A stretch of 64,000 bases of DNA from Paracidovorax wautersii (GCF_900113035.1 NZ_FONX01000007.1:124001-188000); one strand, 5' to 3'; counted from the stretch's first letter, positions 46,771-59,983 are shown. Numbers and translations are program-made. Notes: generated by a model from the letters alone, not told the origin.

Positions 46771-48264
46771 ATGCGGGAACCCTCCGAAACCATCGTCCAT
46801 ACCCTTTTCGGCGCGCTGCGCGGCGACGCGCACGACGGCGTCGCCTGCTTTCGCCGCGTGCCCTACGCTCCCGCGCCGGTGGGCCCCGGCCGATTCGCGC
46901 CGCCCGGCGAGCCGCCGTGCTGGGCCGGCGTGCGCGAAGCGCGCTCGCCTGGCACGGTGGCGCCGCAGCTGCCGTCGCGGCTGGACGCCGTCATGGGCGC
47001 CTACCCGGCGGACATGGACGAAGACTGCCTGCACCTGGACATCTGGACGCCCTGGCCGGACGGCGCGCTGCCTGCCGCGCCCGCGCCGGTGCTGGTCTTC
47101 CTGCACGGCGGCGCGTTCATGACGGGCGGCGGCTCGCTGCCTTGCTACGACGGCGCCTTGCTGGCCCGCCGGGCCGGCATCGTGGTGGTGAACGCCAGCT
47201 ACCGGCTGGGGCTCTTCGGCTTTCTCGCGCACCCGGGCTTCGCGCCGGCCAACCTGGGGCTGCGCGACCAGCGGGCCGCCGTGCGCTGGGTGTCGCGGGC
47301 GATCGGCGCCTTCGGCGGCGATGCCGGGAACATCACGGTGGCCGGCCAGTCGGTGGGGGCCTTCGGCGTGGCGGCCTTGCTGGCCGAGCCGTCCTGCCGG
47401 GGGCTGTTCCAGCGGGCCATCCTCATGAGCGCGCCGCTGGGCCTGGCGCTGCCCCGCGCCCTGGCCGCGCCGCCGACGGCCGAGGCCCTGCTGCGTGCGC
47501 TGGGGCGCGATCCCGCGGACCTGGAGCCGCTGCGCACCCTGCCCGTGGCCGATCTGCTGGGTGCGCTGGACCGGGTGCAGCAGGCAGGCCGGCTGGAGCC
47601 GCCCCTGGTGCCGGGCGACATGACGCCGCCCTTCCTGCCCGCGATCGACGGGGACTGGCTGGCCCGCGACCCCCTCGATGCGCTGCGCGAAGGGGCTGGC
47701 GCCTGGTGCGACACCCTGGTGGGCACCACGCGCGACGAGTACGCGGCGTTCTCGCACGGCAACCCGTCGTTCGAGCGGTTCACGGCGGCCGAGCTGTGGA
47801 CGGAATACGCACGCCTGCATGGCGAACGCGCGCAAGAAGCGCTGGCCTGCGCGCGGGCGCGGCTGGCGCCCGCCGATCCCGGCTCGGTGCTCAGCGCCCT
47901 GCGTGGCGACGAGATATTCACCGGCCCGGCGGTCGATCTGGCGCGGGCGCAGGCGCGGCATGGGGCGCGTTCGTACCTGTATCAGTTCGACTGGTCTGCG
48001 CCGCAGTCCGGCCTGGGCGCCTGCCACTGCATCGACCTGCCATTCCTCTTCGGCAACTTCGGCACATGGCAGGCCGCGCCCATGCTCCAGGGGGCCGGTG
48101 CGCGGGAGCTGCAGGATCTGTCGTCGATCTTCCAGGGAGCGCTCTGCGACTTCATCCGCACGGGCAGCCCCGACGGCGGCAGCCGGCCCCGCTGGCCCCA
48201 GTTCGGCCACAACGGAGCGCGCATGCATTTCGACGCCAGGGTGGGCGCCAGCGCCGATTGCTGA
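46771..48264 (+). CDS. Type B carboxylesterase/lipase
   Basis: Protein of 497 residues of the alpha/beta-hydrolase carboxylesterase family. The oxyanion HGGAF is in VLVFLHGGAFMTGG, the catalytic serine in VAGQSVGAFG, the acidic residue in GTTRDEYAAF and the histidine in GACHCIDLPFLFG. EDCLHLDIW is the family signature. No signal peptide, so cytoplasmic. Substrate unknown. The divergent LysR gene is its likely regulator. Confidence 0.88.
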   Translation: MREPSETIVHTLFGALRGDAHDGVACFRRVPYAPAPVGPGRFAPPGEPPCWAGVREARSPGTVAPQLPSRLDAVMGAYPADMDEDCLHLDIWTPWPDGALPAAPAPVLVFLHGGAFMTGGGSLPCYDGALLARRAGIVVVNASYRLGLFGFLAHPGFAPANLGLRDQRAAVRWVSRAIGAFGGDAGNITVAGQSVGAFGVAALLAEPSCRGLFQRAILMSAPLGLALPRALAAPPTAEALLRALGRDPADLEPLRTLPVADLLGALDRVQQAGRLEPPLVPGDMTPPFLPAIDGDWLARDPLDALREGAGAWCDTLVGTTRDEYAAFSHGNPSFERFTAAELWTEYARLHGERAQEALACARARLAPADPGSVLSALRGDEIFTGPAVDLARAQARHGARSYLYQFDWSAPQSGLGACHCIDLPFLFGNFGTWQAAPMLQGAGARELQDLSSIFQGALCDFIRTGSPDGGSRPRWPQFGHNGARMHFDARVGASADC

Positions 48265-48472
48265 GGGCCGCGCAGGAGGGCAGGGCGCGTGGGGCAACGC
48301 GGAGGGCAAGAGGCTGCATCCCGGTCATCGGACTGACATGGGGCAGGCGGATCATGCGACCTGTTGATTTGCGAATTTGTGTGTTTGTGCAAATTTCTGC
48401 AAATAGGTCTGTCGTGCCCGGGCCTGGCCCGGCGGCAGGCCCATCGCTTCCTTCACCCCGATGAGGCCCTCC

Positions 48473-48667
48473 ATGACCCCTTCCACAGATTCCCTCGCGC
48501 GTCCTCGCTGGATGCGGCTCGTTCTCGGCCTGATGGCCGGCTCGGCACTGGCCTGCGCCCTGGCCGGTTGCGGCGGCGGCGGCTCCGCCGGCAACGGCGG
48601 CGGCGGCAATCCGGGCAGCGGCAACCCGCCGGCTGCCGAGCAGCCGCGCCTGCGCTGCGCGCCGTAG
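48473..48667 (+). CDS. Short lipoprotein-like peptide, possibly truncated
   Basis: Frame of 64 residues. A hydrophobic segment (about 15-35) ends in the lipobox LAGC, then a Gly/Asn/Pro-rich linker and a stop after RLRCAP. Such a linker normally leads into a large domain, which is missing here. GAGG six bases upstream of ATG 48473 supports translation. It may be a relic of a longer surface protein or a genuine short lipoprotein. It lies 53 bases before the phospholipase gene and could be co-transcribed. Confidence 0.5.
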   Translation: MTPSTDSLARPRWMRLVLGLMAGSALACALAGCGGGGSAGNGGGGNPGSGNPPAAEQPRLRCAP

Positions 48668-48720
48668 CCCTCTTGCGCCGCCCTCCCATCCCACGCCCCC
48701 GGAACCCTCCCGCGCCCACC

Positions 48721-50925
48721 ATGACCATCGATCTTTCCAAACGCAAGCTCCTGCAGGCCGCTGCAGGCACCACGGCCGGTGTTGCGGCACTGAGCCTTTT
48801 CCCGCCCAGCATCCGCCGCGCCCTGGCCATTCCCGCCGCCCAGCGCACCGGCACGATCGCGGACGTGCAGCACGTCGTGATCGTGATGCAGGAAAACCGC
48901 TCGTTCGACCACTACTTCGGCACGCTGGCCGGCGTGCGCGGCTTCGGCGACCGCTTCACCATTCCCCTGCCGAACGGCCGCAGCGTGTGGCAGCAGTTCG
49001 ACGCCAACGGCAACCCCGTGCTGCCCTATCACCTGGATCAGTCCGCCGGCAACGCCCAGCGCGTGAGCGGCACGCCGCACAGCTGGGTGGATGCGCGCAA
49101 CGCCTGGGACCGTGGCCGCATGAGCGAATGGCCGCGCTACAAGAAGCCGCAGTCCATGGGCTACTACATGCAGACCGAGGCCCCGTTCCAGTTCGCGCTG
49201 GCCAATGCCTTCACGGTGTGCGATGCGTATTTCTGCTCGCTGCACGGCGGCACCAACTCCAACCGGCTCTTCCACTGGACCGGCACCAACGGCGCCACCG
49301 GGCCCTCCGGCCAGGTGGTGGTGAACAACGTCTGGGACGAACTGGATTCGGACACCGACATCCGCACAGGCGGCTACGACTGGACGACCTACCCGGAGCG
49401 CCTGCAGCAGGCCGGCGTGTCGTGGATGGTCTATCAGAACATGCCCGACAACTTCACCGACAACCCCCTCGTCGGCTTCAAGCAGTACCGCCAGGCCAAC
49501 CTCGCCTCGGGCAAGCCGGTGTACAGCGACCAGGCCGTCTGCCCGGCCTACGACCCGGCCAAGGACGATGCCGGCAACCCGCTCTACAAGGGCATCGCCA
49601 ACACCATGCCCGACGGGGGCTTCCTCGGCACCTTCCGCCAGGCCGTGCTCGACGGCTCGCTGCCGCAGGTGTCGTGGATCATTCCGCCGGCCACCTATTC
49701 CGAGCATCCCGGCCCGTCCAGCCCCGTGCAGGGCGCCTGGTACGTGCAGGAACTGCTGGACGCGCTCACCGCCAACCCCGACGTGTGGAGCAAGACCGTG
49801 CTGCTCATCAACTTCGACGAGAACGACGGCTACTTCGACCACCTGCCGCCCCCTTGCGCGCCCTCGCTGGACGGGCAGGGCGGCACGCTGGGCAAGTCCA
49901 CGCTGGCGGCGGGCGACATGGCCTACGAGTACTACACCCACACGCCCTACGCCGGCACCAACATGCCGCCGCCCGACGGCGATTGCTACGGCCCGGGACC
50001 GCGGGTGCCGATGTGGGTGATCTCACCCTGGAGCCGCGGCGGCTGGGTGAATTCGCAGCACTTCGACCACACCTCGATCCTGCGTTTCCTGGAGGCGCGC
50101 TTCGGCGTGAAGGCGCCGCTGATCAGCCCGTACCGCCGCGCCGTCTTCGGCGACCTGACCAGCGCCTTCAACTTCGCCACGCCCAACGATGCGCCCCTGG
50201 CCACCCTGGCGGGCCGGCGCAGCAAGGTGGACGCCGACGCGCTGCGCACCGCGCAGGGGGCGCTGCCGCAGATCGCCGTGCCGTCGCCACAGGCGCTGCC
50301 GCTCCAGGATGCGGGCACGCGCCCGTCCCGCGCGCTGCCCTACGAGCTGCACACCAGCGCCCGCGCCGACGCCGCCGGCGGCACGGTGCAGCTGATCTTC
50401 TCCAACACCGGCAGCGCCGCGGCCGTGTTCCACGTCTATGACCGGCTGCACCTGGACCGCGCGCCCCGGCGCTACGTGGTGGAGGCGGGCAAGCAGCTCG
50501 ACGACCGCTGGGACACCACGGCCGACAGCGGCGCCTACGACCTCTGGGTGCTCGGCCCCAACGGCTTTCACCGCAGCTTCGTGGGCAACCTGGCCGCGCT
50601 GCGCGCCGCCGCAACGCCCCACCCCGAGGTGCGCGTGTGCTACGACATCGACAAGGGCAACGTCTATCTCACGCTCATGAACCAGGGCACCGCCAACGCG
50701 GCGCTGCAGGTCAAGGCCGCCGCCTATCGCAACGACGGCCCCTGGAGCGCCAGCGTGGCGCCGGGGCAGACGCAGGAGCTGCACTGGGACCTGGGCGGCA
50801 GCGCCAGCTGGTACGACTTCGTGGTCACCTGCGATGCGCTGCCGGGCTTCGTGCGGCGCTTCGCCGGCCGCGTCGAGACCGGCCGTGACGGGCTGAGCGA
50901 CCCGGCCATGGCCGCCGCGGGCTGA
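48721..50925 (+). CDS. Exported phospholipase C (PlcN/PlcH family)
   Basis: Protein of 734 residues of the bacterial phosphocholine-type phospholipase C/acid phosphatase family. The metal and nucleophile region is HVVIVMQENRSFDHYFGTL; later parts are FDENDGYFDH and SQHFDHTSILRFLEARFGV, and two C-terminal DUF756-like domains cover about 540-730. The N-terminus MTIDLSKRKLLQAAAGTTAG looks like a Tat signal with KRK in place of the usual RR. The enzyme would be folded before export and act on phosphatidylcholine or related lipids outside the cell. No chaperone gene (plcR-like) follows. Confidence 0.88.
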   Translation: MTIDLSKRKLLQAAAGTTAGVAALSLFPPSIRRALAIPAAQRTGTIADVQHVVIVMQENRSFDHYFGTLAGVRGFGDRFTIPLPNGRSVWQQFDANGNPVLPYHLDQSAGNAQRVSGTPHSWVDARNAWDRGRMSEWPRYKKPQSMGYYMQTEAPFQFALANAFTVCDAYFCSLHGGTNSNRLFHWTGTNGATGPSGQVVVNNVWDELDSDTDIRTGGYDWTTYPERLQQAGVSWMVYQNMPDNFTDNPLVGFKQYRQANLASGKPVYSDQAVCPAYDPAKDDAGNPLYKGIANTMPDGGFLGTFRQAVLDGSLPQVSWIIPPATYSEHPGPSSPVQGAWYVQELLDALTANPDVWSKTVLLINFDENDGYFDHLPPPCAPSLDGQGGTLGKSTLAAGDMAYEYYTHTPYAGTNMPPPDGDCYGPGPRVPMWVISPWSRGGWVNSQHFDHTSILRFLEARFGVKAPLISPYRRAVFGDLTSAFNFATPNDAPLATLAGRRSKVDADALRTAQGALPQIAVPSPQALPLQDAGTRPSRALPYELHTSARADAAGGTVQLIFSNTGSAAAVFHVYDRLHLDRAPRRYVVEAGKQLDDRWDTTADSGAYDLWVLGPNGFHRSFVGNLAALRAAATPHPEVRVCYDIDKGNVYLTLMNQGTANAALQVKAAAYRNDGPWSASVAPGQTQELHWDLGGSASWYDFVVTCDALPGFVRRFAGRVETGRDGLSDPAMAAAG

Positions 50926-51100
50926 GCTGCCGCGCTGCCGCGCGCACGGCGGCCCGCTCGCAGAGAGCGCGCCGCCGTGGCACGATGAGGGCGCGTTCGC
51001 GTCGCCGGGGGCTCCTGCATGGCAGCAGCCCCCGGCGGCCGTTCCACCCCTGCATTCCGCACCCCTTCGTTCCATCCCCGCCAGGAGCCCTGAACCCGCC

Positions 51101-51874
51101 ATGCTGCAAGAGGAGCGCCTGCTGCGCATCGAATCCCTGCTGGCCACCGACGTGCGCGTGAGCACCGAACGGATCGCCCAGGAACTGGACATCTCCCGCG
51201 AAACCGCGCGCCGCGACATCCTGGCGCTCGAATCCCGTGGCGCGCTGCGCCGGGTGCACGGCGGCGCCGTGGCCCTCAACCCCGTGATGCCCGAGGCCCC
51301 CTATGCCGAACGCCAGCGGCTGCGCGAGCGGGAAAAGCGCGCCATCGCCAAGGCCGCGCTGCGGCTGGTCTCGCCCGGGCAGACGCTGTTCATGGACGCG
51401 GGCAGCACCATGCACTGCTTCGCGCAGGAGCTGCGTTCCCTGAAGGGCCTGACCGTGGTCACCAATTCCATCGCCATCGCGCTGACGCTCGCCTCCCCGG
51501 ACGGCAGCGGGGGCCACCGCGTGGTGCTGCTGGGCGGCGAGCCCCGCGCCGACGTGCAGGCCACCTTCGGCGAGGCCACGGTGGGCGAGATCCACCGCTT
51601 CCGGGCCGACATCGCCATGCTCTCGCCCGTGGGCCTGTGCGTGCAGCAGGGCGCGAGCAGCTACGAACACCACGAGGCCGCCGTGGCGCAGGCCATGGTG
51701 CGGCAGGCGGACCAGGTGGCGCTGCTGGCCGACCACACCAAGATCGGCGCGGCCAGCCGCCTGGCCTATTGCACGGCGCAGGACGTGGACGTGCTGGTCA
51801 CCAACCGCCACGCCTCCACGCAGGCCGGGCTGGCGCTGCTGCAGCGCGAGGTGGGGCGGCTGGTGGTCGCCTAG
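51101..51874 (+). CDS. DeoR/GlpR-family transcriptional regulator
   Basis: Protein of 257 residues: an N-terminal DeoR helix-turn-helix (RVSTERIAQELDISRETARRDI, about 18-40) with the family LRRVHGGA, followed by the sugar-phosphate-sensing DeoRC domain (FMDAGSTMHCFAQEL, ADHTKIG). DeoR proteins repress sugar or glycerol-3-phosphate genes. No such operon is adjacent, so the targets are unknown; nearness to the phospholipase is suggestive of glycerol or choline phosphate but nothing more. ATG 51101. Confidence 0.88.
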   Translation: MLQEERLLRIESLLATDVRVSTERIAQELDISRETARRDILALESRGALRRVHGGAVALNPVMPEAPYAERQRLREREKRAIAKAALRLVSPGQTLFMDAGSTMHCFAQELRSLKGLTVVTNSIAIALTLASPDGSGGHRVVLLGGEPRADVQATFGEATVGEIHRFRADIAMLSPVGLCVQQGASSYEHHEAAVAQAMVRQADQVALLADHTKIGAASRLAYCTAQDVDVLVTNRHASTQAGLALLQREVGRLVVA

Positions 51875-51915
51875 AGGCTGTAACCACGGGCGGCCGCTGA
51901 AGCCACCTCCCGCGT

Positions 51916-53490
<1,575 letters not shown>

Positions 53491-53625
53491 GGCAACGTGG
53501 CGATGTGATCGTGGTGCCACGAATGTATCAATATGTCACTTTCACATCGTGAAGAATTGACAGCTGTTGGGCCCTGCCTACAGAGGCTGGACGCAGCGTT
53601 CTGCCGTGTGACCCCGGCGGTGCGC

Positions 53626-55209
53626 TCAGTCCGCGCCGCCCAGCACCTTGTAGAGCGTGATGCGGTTGGTCTGCTCGGTCAGCTGCAGGCCGATCAGCGT
53701 CTGCTGCGCGGCGTAGAGCGAGCGCTGCGCGTCCAGCACCGCGAGGTAGCTGTCGGCGCCCAGGCGCCAGCGCGCCAGGGTCAGGTCCAGCGCCCGCTGC
53801 GTGTTGGCGACCAGCGATGCCTGCGCCTGCAGGCGTTCCTGCAGCGTGGCGCGGTCGGCCAGGGCGTCCGCCGCCTCGCGGAAGGCGGTCTGCACGGCCT
53901 TGTCGTACTGCGCCAGCGCCGTGTCGCGGGCCACTTCGGCCACGCGCAGGTTGGCCTGGTTGCGGCCCGCGTCGAAGATCGGCAGGCGGATCTGCGGCGC
54001 GAAGCTCCAGGTGCTGTTGCCCGATCCGAAGAGGCCCGAGAGCGCGTTGCTGGCCGTGCCGACGCTGGTCGTGAGCGTGATCGACGGGAAGAACGCGGCG
54101 CGCGCGGCACCGATGCTGGCGTAGCTGCCCTGCAGCGACCGTTCGGCGGCCTGGATGTCCGGGCGGCGCAGCAGCACGCTGGAGGGCAGGGCGGAGGGCA
54201 CGGCCAGCAGCGGGGCGGCTTCCAGCGTGGGGCGCTGCCAGCGCGCGGCGTCGGGGCTGCCGGCCTGTGCCGATGGGGCCGCGCCGGCAGCCGCTTCCAT
54301 GGTGGTGGGCGTGGCAGCCAGGGCGAAGGCTTCCACCGCGCTGGGCGGCAGCAGCGTCTCGGGCAGTGGCGCGCCGACCAGCAATTGCAGGGCGTTGCGG
54401 TCCTTGGCGATCTGCGCGGCGGCGGCGGCGGCATCGGCGCGGGCGCTGTCCACCGTGGTCTGCGTCTGGGTCAGTGTCAGGCCCGAGGTGGCGCCGCGTT
54501 CGCGGCTCTGGCGCGACACGGCGAGCGACTGCTCGCGCGTGCGCAGCGTTTCGCGGGCCAGCAGCAGGCGGCGCGCGTCGGCATCGAGCGTGAGCCAGGC
54601 GCCCGCCACGTCGGCGATGAGCGACAGGCGCAGGCTGCGCGCGTTCTCGCCCACGCGCAGGAATTCCTGCAGCGCGGCGTCGTTCAGGTTGCGCACGCGG
54701 CCGAAGAAGTCGAGCTCGTAGCTCGCGAAGCCGACCTGGGCGCTGTATTGGCCCGTGGTGTTGCTGCGGCCGGCGGCGGTCAGGTCGTCGGCCGTGCGTG
54801 CGCGTGTGCCTCCGCCGGTGGCGGCCACGGTGGGCAGCAGGTCGGCGCGGCTCACGCCGTACTGGGCGCGGGCGCGCTCGATGGCGAGCAGGGCCACGCG
54901 CAGGTCGCGGTTCCCTGCCAGGGCGCGGCCGACCACGTCGCGCAGGCGCGGGTCGGTGATGAACGATTCCCAGGCCGGCAGGCGGGCGCCGTCCTGCGCG
55001 GCAGCGTCGGCCGATGCGCTGGCCGCAGCGGTTGACGCAGCGGTTGAGGTCGCGGAGGCGCCGGCCGTGGCCTGGCCCTCCAGCGTGGCGGGCACCGGCA
55101 GGGCCGGCGGCGCATAGGGCGGCGCCAGATTGGCGCAGCCGGCCAGCAGCGCGGCGGCGGCGCAGGCCAGCAGCGCGCGGCGCGATGGGGGGAGCGAGAT
55201 GCGCGTCAT
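53626..55209 (-). CDS. RND efflux outer-membrane factor (NodT/OprM family)
   Basis: Protein of 527 residues, a TolC-like lipoprotein channel. The signal peptide ends in the lipobox LAGC at about residues 22-25; two outer-membrane-efflux repeats follow ([15 protein letters not shown] and [19 protein letters not shown]). It is longer than OprM because of an Ala/Ser/Thr-rich insert after the N-terminus (about 45-75). Third gene of the operon; ATG 55209 overlaps the pump stop by four bases. Confidence 0.93.
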   Translation of the reverse strand: MTRISLPPSRRALLACAAAALLAGCANLAPPYAPPALPVPATLEGQATAGASATSTAASTAAASASADAAAQDGARLPAWESFITDPRLRDVVGRALAGNRDLRVALLAIERARAQYGVSRADLLPTVAATGGGTRARTADDLTAAGRSNTTGQYSAQVGFASYELDFFGRVRNLNDAALQEFLRVGENARSLRLSLIADVAGAWLTLDADARRLLLARETLRTREQSLAVSRQSRERGATSGLTLTQTQTTVDSARADAAAAAAQIAKDRNALQLLVGAPLPETLLPPSAVEAFALAATPTTMEAAAGAAPSAQAGSPDAARWQRPTLEAAPLLAVPSALPSSVLLRRPDIQAAERSLQGSYASIGAARAAFFPSITLTTSVGTASNALSGLFGSGNSTWSFAPQIRLPIFDAGRNQANLRVAEVARDTALAQYDKAVQTAFREAADALADRATLQERLQAQASLVANTQRALDLTLARWRLGADSYLAVLDAQRSLYAAQQTLIGLQLTEQTNRITLYKVLGGAD

Positions 55210-58200
55210 GCGGAGGCTCCGGAAGAAGAGTCGCCTGCGCCCGGGTGGGAGGGCGGGGCGCTGCCGGCATCGCGCACGGCGCCGCGGGCGAAGAAGCTGC
55301 GGATCAGCACGAAGAACACCGGCACGAAGAAGATGCCCAGCACCGTGGCGGCCACCATGCCGCCCAGCACGGCCGAGCCGATGGCCTGGCGCCCGCCGGC
55401 GCCCGCGCCCGTGCCGATGGCCAGGGGCAGCACGCCGAAGCCGAAGGCCAGCGAGGTCATGAGGATGGGGCGCAGCCGCAGCCGCACGGCTTCGAGCGTG
55501 GCGTCGATCACGCTCTTGCCGGCGGCCTGCAGCTGGGTGGCGAATTCCACGATCAGGATGGCGTTCTTGCAGGCCAGCCCCACGGTGGTGAGCAGGCCCA
55601 CCTGGAAGTACACGTCGTTCGACAGCCCGCGGATGCCGATGCCCAGCAGCGCGCCCACGATGCCCAGCGGCACCACCAGGATCACCGAGAACGGCACCGA
55701 CCAGCTTTCGTAGAGCGCCGCCAGGCACAGGAACACGAACAGGATGGAGACGGCGTAGAGCGCCGGCGCCTGCGAGCCCGAGAGCCGTTCCTGGAAGGAG
55801 GCGCCGGTCCATTCGTAGCCGATGCCCGGGGGCATCTGCTTCATGATGTCTTCCACCGCCGCCATGGCCGCGCCGGAGCTCACGCCCGGCGCCGCGTCGC
55901 CCACGAATTCATAGCTGGAGCTGCCGTTGTAGCGCTGCAGCTGGGGCGAGCCGTAGGTCCAGTAGGTGCTGGAGAAGGCCGAGAACGGCACCATCTGGCC
56001 CTGGTTGTTGCGCACCGTCCAGGGGCCGATGTCCTGCGGCAGCATGCGGAAGGGCGCATCGCCCTGCATGTAGACGCGCTTGACCCGGCCCTTGTTGAGG
56101 AAGTCGTTCACGTAGGTGCCGCCGATGGCGCTGGAGAGCGTGCTGTTGATGTCGGCGGTCGCCAGGCCCAGCGCGCCGGCCTTGGCGTCGTCGATGGTCA
56201 CGCCCAGCTGCGAGGTGTCGTCCGCGTTGTTGAAGCGCAGGTTGGAGATCTCGTGCCGGCCGCGGGCCAGCTCCAGCACCTTGTCGCGCGCGGCCACCAG
56301 CGCCTCGTGGCCCAGTCCGTTCAGGTCCTTGAGCTGGAAGTTGAAGCCCGCGTTGGCGCCCAGGCCGCGCACGGCCGGCGGCAGCACCACGAAGATGCGC
56401 GCATCGCGGATCTGGCGCAGGTCGCGCGTGGCCTTGCGGGCGATGGCGTCGGCGCTCTGCTCGGGCCGGGTGCGCTGGCTCCAGTCGGTCAGGCGCACGA
56501 AGCCGCGCGCCGAGCTCTGGTCGCCGTTGGCGCCGGTGATGGAGTTGAAGCTCACCACGTCGGGCTGGGCGGCGAAGTATTTCTGCACCTCGGCCATCAC
56601 GGCCTGCAGCCGCGTGTTGGAGGAGCCCGCCGGCAGCGTGATCTGGATCTGCACCGCGCCCTGGTCTTCGTTGGGCAGGAACGAGGTGGGCAGGCGCATG
56701 AAAAGCACCGCCATGCCGCCCACGATGAGCGCATAGACGACCATCATGCGGCCGCCCCGGCGCACCACGCGGCCCACGCCGCGCTGGTAGCCGTCGGCCG
56801 TGCGGTCGAAGCGGCGGTTGAAGCCGTCGAAGAAACGGTCCGTCAGGCCCATCAGCCCGCGCCGCGGCGCGGCCCCGTGGGGGCTGTGCGCGCCCTTGGG
56901 GATCGGCTTGAGCAGCGTGGCGCAGAGCGCCGGCGTGAGCGTCAGCGCCACCAGCACCGACAGCACCATGGCCGAGACGATGGTGATGGAGAACTGCCGG
57001 TAGATCACGCCCGTGGAGCCGCCGAAGAAGGCCATGGGGATGAACACCGCCGACAGCGTGAGCGCGATGCCCACCAGGGCCGGCGTGATCTCGGCCATGG
57101 ACTTGCGCGTGGCCTCCTTCGGGGAGAGGCCTTCCTCGCTCATCACGCGCTCGACGTTCTCCACCACCACGATGGCGTCGTCCACCAGCAGGCCGATGGC
57201 CAGCACCATGCCGAACATGGTCAGCGTGTTGATCGAATAGCCCGCGGCCGACAGCACGCCGAAGGTGCCCAGCAGCACCACCGGCACCGCGATCGCGGGG
57301 ATCAGCGTGGCGCGGAAGTTCTGCAGGAAGAGATACATCACCAGCACCACCAGGGCCATGGCTTCCACCAGGGCCTTGATGACCTCTTCGATCGAGGCCT
57401 TGACGAAGGGCGTGGTGTCGTAGCTGGTGAAGGGCTTGAGCTCGTAGGGGAAGAAGGGCTGCAGCTCGGCGATCTTGGCGTTCACCGCCTCGGCCACCGC
57501 CATGGCGTTGGCGCCGTCGGCCAGCACCACGCCCATGCCCGCGCCGGGCTGGCCATTGAGGCGCGTGGTGATGGTGAGGTTGTCCGCGCCCAGCTCGATG
57601 CGCGCCACGTCCTTCAGCCGCACCACGGCGCCGTCGGTGGCGACCTTGAGCACGATGTTCTCGAACTGCTCCTTGCTCTGCAGCTTGCTGCGCGCCGTGA
57701 TGGTGGCGTTGAGCTGCTGCTGGCCCACGGCGGGCAGGGCGCCCAGCTGGCCGGCCGAGACCTGGGCGTTCTGCGAGTTGAGCGCGCTGCCCACGTCGGA
57801 GGGCATGAGCCCGTATTTCTCCAGCTTGGCCGGGTCCATCCACACACGCATGGCGTAGCCCGTGCCCAGCGTGGCCACGTCGCCCACGCCGTCGATGCGG
57901 CTGATGACGTCCACCAGGTTGCTGGAGATGTAGTCGCCGATGTCCACCTGCGAGGCCGACGGGTCGGGCGAGGTGAAGGTGATGACCATCAGGTAGTCGT
58001 TGCCGCCCTTGGTCACCGTGACGCCGCGGCTCTGCACGGCCGGCGGCAGGCGCGACATGGCCTGCTGCAGCTTGTTCTGCACCTGCACCTGGGCCACGTC
58101 GATGTTGGTGCCGGCGTTGAAGGTGAGCGTGGTGCGCGAGTTGCCCGAGGCATCGCTGGTCGAGCCCATGTAGATGAGGTTGTCCAGCCCCTTGAGCTGC

Positions 58201-58400
58201 TGCTCGATCACCTGGGTGACCGAATCCTCCACCGTCTTGGCCGAGGCGCCCGTGTAGGTGGCGCTGATGGACACGCGCGGCGGGGCGATGTCCGGGTACT
58301 GCTCCAGCGGCAGGTTGCGGATGGAGAGCGCGCCCGCCAGCATGATGATGATGGCGATGACCCACGCGAAGATGGGCCGGTTGATGAAGAACTGTGCCAT
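55206..58400 (-). CDS. RND efflux pump, inner-membrane transporter (AcrB/MexB type)
   Basis: Protein of 1064 residues with 12 membrane helices. The proton-relay aspartates are in [17 protein letters not shown], and [17 protein letters not shown] is the classic N-terminus. HAE1-type pumps export hydrophobic drugs, dyes and detergents by proton antiport. Second gene of the operon, 16 bases after the adaptor gene. It belongs with the adaptor, the outer-membrane factor and the divergent BaeSR-like regulators. Confidence 0.96.
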   Translation of the reverse strand: MAQFFINRPIFAWVIAIIIMLAGALSIRNLPLEQYPDIAPPRVSISATYTGASAKTVEDSVTQVIEQQLKGLDNLIYMGSTSDASGNSRTTLTFNAGTNIDVAQVQVQNKLQQAMSRLPPAVQSRGVTVTKGGNDYLMVITFTSPDPSASQVDIGDYISSNLVDVISRIDGVGDVATLGTGYAMRVWMDPAKLEKYGLMPSDVGSALNSQNAQVSAGQLGALPAVGQQQLNATITARSKLQSKEQFENIVLKVATDGAVVRLKDVARIELGADNLTITTRLNGQPGAGMGVVLADGANAMAVAEAVNAKIAELQPFFPYELKPFTSYDTTPFVKASIEEVIKALVEAMALVVLVMYLFLQNFRATLIPAIAVPVVLLGTFGVLSAAGYSINTLTMFGMVLAIGLLVDDAIVVVENVERVMSEEGLSPKEATRKSMAEITPALVGIALTLSAVFIPMAFFGGSTGVIYRQFSITIVSAMVLSVLVALTLTPALCATLLKPIPKGAHSPHGAAPRRGLMGLTDRFFDGFNRRFDRTADGYQRGVGRVVRRGGRMMVVYALIVGGMAVLFMRLPTSFLPNEDQGAVQIQITLPAGSSNTRLQAVMAEVQKYFAAQPDVVSFNSITGANGDQSSARGFVRLTDWSQRTRPEQSADAIARKATRDLRQIRDARIFVVLPPAVRGLGANAGFNFQLKDLNGLGHEALVAARDKVLELARGRHEISNLRFNNADDTSQLGVTIDDAKAGALGLATADINSTLSSAIGGTYVNDFLNKGRVKRVYMQGDAPFRMLPQDIGPWTVRNNQGQMVPFSAFSSTYWTYGSPQLQRYNGSSSYEFVGDAAPGVSSGAAMAAVEDIMKQMPPGIGYEWTGASFQERLSGSQAPALYAVSILFVFLCLAALYESWSVPFSVILVVPLGIVGALLGIGIRGLSNDVYFQVGLLTTVGLACKNAILIVEFATQLQAAGKSVIDATLEAVRLRLRPILMTSLAFGFGVLPLAIGTGAGAGGRQAIGSAVLGGMVAATVLGIFFVPVFFVLIRSFFARGAVRDAGSAPPSHPGAGDSSSGASA

Positions 58401-58416
58401 GGGCCGCGTTCCCCGG

Positions 58417-59772
58417 TCAGCGCGAGGCGGCCACGGCCGGCGCGGACGCTGCGGCTGCGGCAGGGGCTGCTGCCGCCGTGCCGCCGCCTGGTTGCGAGGC
58501 TGGTGCGGCTTGGGCGGCTTGCGCGGCCTGCGGCTTGATCTGCACTTCCACCGGCTCAGCGGCGTCGCCCGGCTTCACGCGCTGCAGGCCATCGACCACC
58601 ACGCGGTCGCCGGCCGCGAGGCCCTGGGTGACCAGCCAGCGGTTGCCCACGGCGGAGCCCACCTCGATGCGGCGGCGCTCGATCTTGCTCTGCGCATTCA
58701 CCAGCAGCACGCTGGCGCTGCCGGCCGTGTCGCGCGACACGCCCTGCTGGGGCACCAGCAGGGCCTGCTCATCCACGCCGGCCTGCAGCACGGCGCGCAC
58801 GTACATGCCGGGCAGCAGCAGGCCGTCGGGGTTGGGCACTACGGCGCGCAGCGTGATGGTGCCGGTGGTCGGGTTCACGTTCACGCCGCTGAACTGCAGC
58901 CGGCCCGGATGCGGATAGGTGCTGCCGTCTTCCAGCAGCAGCTGGATGCGCGCGCTGCCGCCATCCGCCTGCTGGAAGCGGCCCTGCGCCATGTCGCGCT
59001 TCAAGCGCAGCACGTCGGTGGTGGACTGGGTCACATCCACATAGAGCGGGTCGATCTGCGAGATGGTGGTGAGCGCGCCCGTCTGGTTGGCCGTGACCAG
59101 CGCGCCCGGCGTGACCGTGGACGTGGTGGTGCGCCCGCCGATGGGCGCCTTGATGCGGGTGTAGCCCAGGTTGATGCGCGCGTTCTCCACCGCCGCCGCC
59201 GCCACGCCCAGGTCGGCACGCGCCTGCGAGAGCGCGGCCTGGCTGTCGTCATAGACCTGGCGGCTGATGGCGTCGATCTTCACCAGCTCGGCATTGCGCC
59301 GCGCATTGGTTTCGGCCGTGGTGACGGCCGAGCGGGCCTTGGCCTGGGCGGCCTCGGCGCTGGCCAGGGCCACGGCGAAGCCCGCATCGTCCAGCTGATA
59401 GAGCACCTGCCCGGCCTTGACCGAGGCGCCTTCCGTGAAAAGCCGCTTTTGCACGATGCCGCCCACCTGGGGCCTGATCTCGGCGCTCAGGTAGGCCGTG
59501 GTGCGGCCCGGCAGCTCGGTGGTGACCGTCTGCCGCTGCGGCTGCAGCGTGACCACGCCGACCTGCACCGGCCCGCGCGCCGCAGGCTGCTGCGCGGCCT
59601 TGTCGGAGCAGGCGGACAAGGCGACGAGCGCCACCAGCGCCGCAGCGCCGGCCCGCCAGCGCAGGCCGTGCCCCGGGCGGGTGCGCGGCGCGGCGGCAGG
59701 GGTGGCGAAGAGGTCGGATGCGGGCGGGAATGCGGGAGACGGGCGGTTGCTGGGGCGAGGGGGCGGATTCAT
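58417..59772 (-). CDS. RND efflux periplasmic adaptor (AcrA/MexA type)
   Basis: Protein of 451 residues. A long N-terminus (about 40 residues) precedes a hydrophobic segment ending in the lipobox LSAC. Then come lipoyl/hairpin and beta-barrel parts ([46 protein letters not shown]). The C-terminus is an Ala-rich tail absent from AcrA. First gene of the pump operon, divergent from the sensor kinase gene by about 200 bases. ATG 59772 gives an unusually long leader; a later start is possible. Confidence 0.93.
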   Translation of the reverse strand: MNPPPRPSNRPSPAFPPASDLFATPAAAPRTRPGHGLRWRAGAAALVALVALSACSDKAAQQPAARGPVQVGVVTLQPQRQTVTTELPGRTTAYLSAEIRPQVGGIVQKRLFTEGASVKAGQVLYQLDDAGFAVALASAEAAQAKARSAVTTAETNARRNAELVKIDAISRQVYDDSQAALSQARADLGVAAAAVENARINLGYTRIKAPIGGRTTTSTVTPGALVTANQTGALTTISQIDPLYVDVTQSTTDVLRLKRDMAQGRFQQADGGSARIQLLLEDGSTYPHPGRLQFSGVNVNPTTGTITLRAVVPNPDGLLLPGMYVRAVLQAGVDEQALLVPQQGVSRDTAGSASVLLVNAQSKIERRRIEVGSAVGNRWLVTQGLAAGDRVVVDGLQRVKPGDAAEPVEVQIKPQAAQAAQAAPASQPGGGTAAAAPAAAAASAPAVAASR

Positions 59773-59910
59773 CGTGCGGGCGCAAACCGGAGGGCGGAGG
59801 GCTGGGGGAGACTTGGAACATTCTGCCGGCGAATGTGGGAGAAAGGTTGAAGCGCCCCGCGCCGCGCCGGGTCGTGCGCCCGGGGCGGCGCGGCGGGTGA
59901 TCTAATCCCT

Positions 59911-59942
59911 GCGCGACCCCTGGGAGATCGTGAACACGTTCT
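59911..59942. repeat. Solo terminal repeat of the MITE-like element, upstream of the sensor kinase
   Basis: GAGATCGTGAACACGTTCT at 59924-59942 and the 13 bases before it match the left end of the element at 27861-27891 in reverse, with one change. It lies in the divergent pump/regulator gap and contains a GTG (59930) that opens the kinase frame. CTCAG follows. Confidence 0.7.
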
Positions 59943-59983
59943 CAGGCGGCACCCTTTTCATCACCCTCGCTCCACAGGTATCC

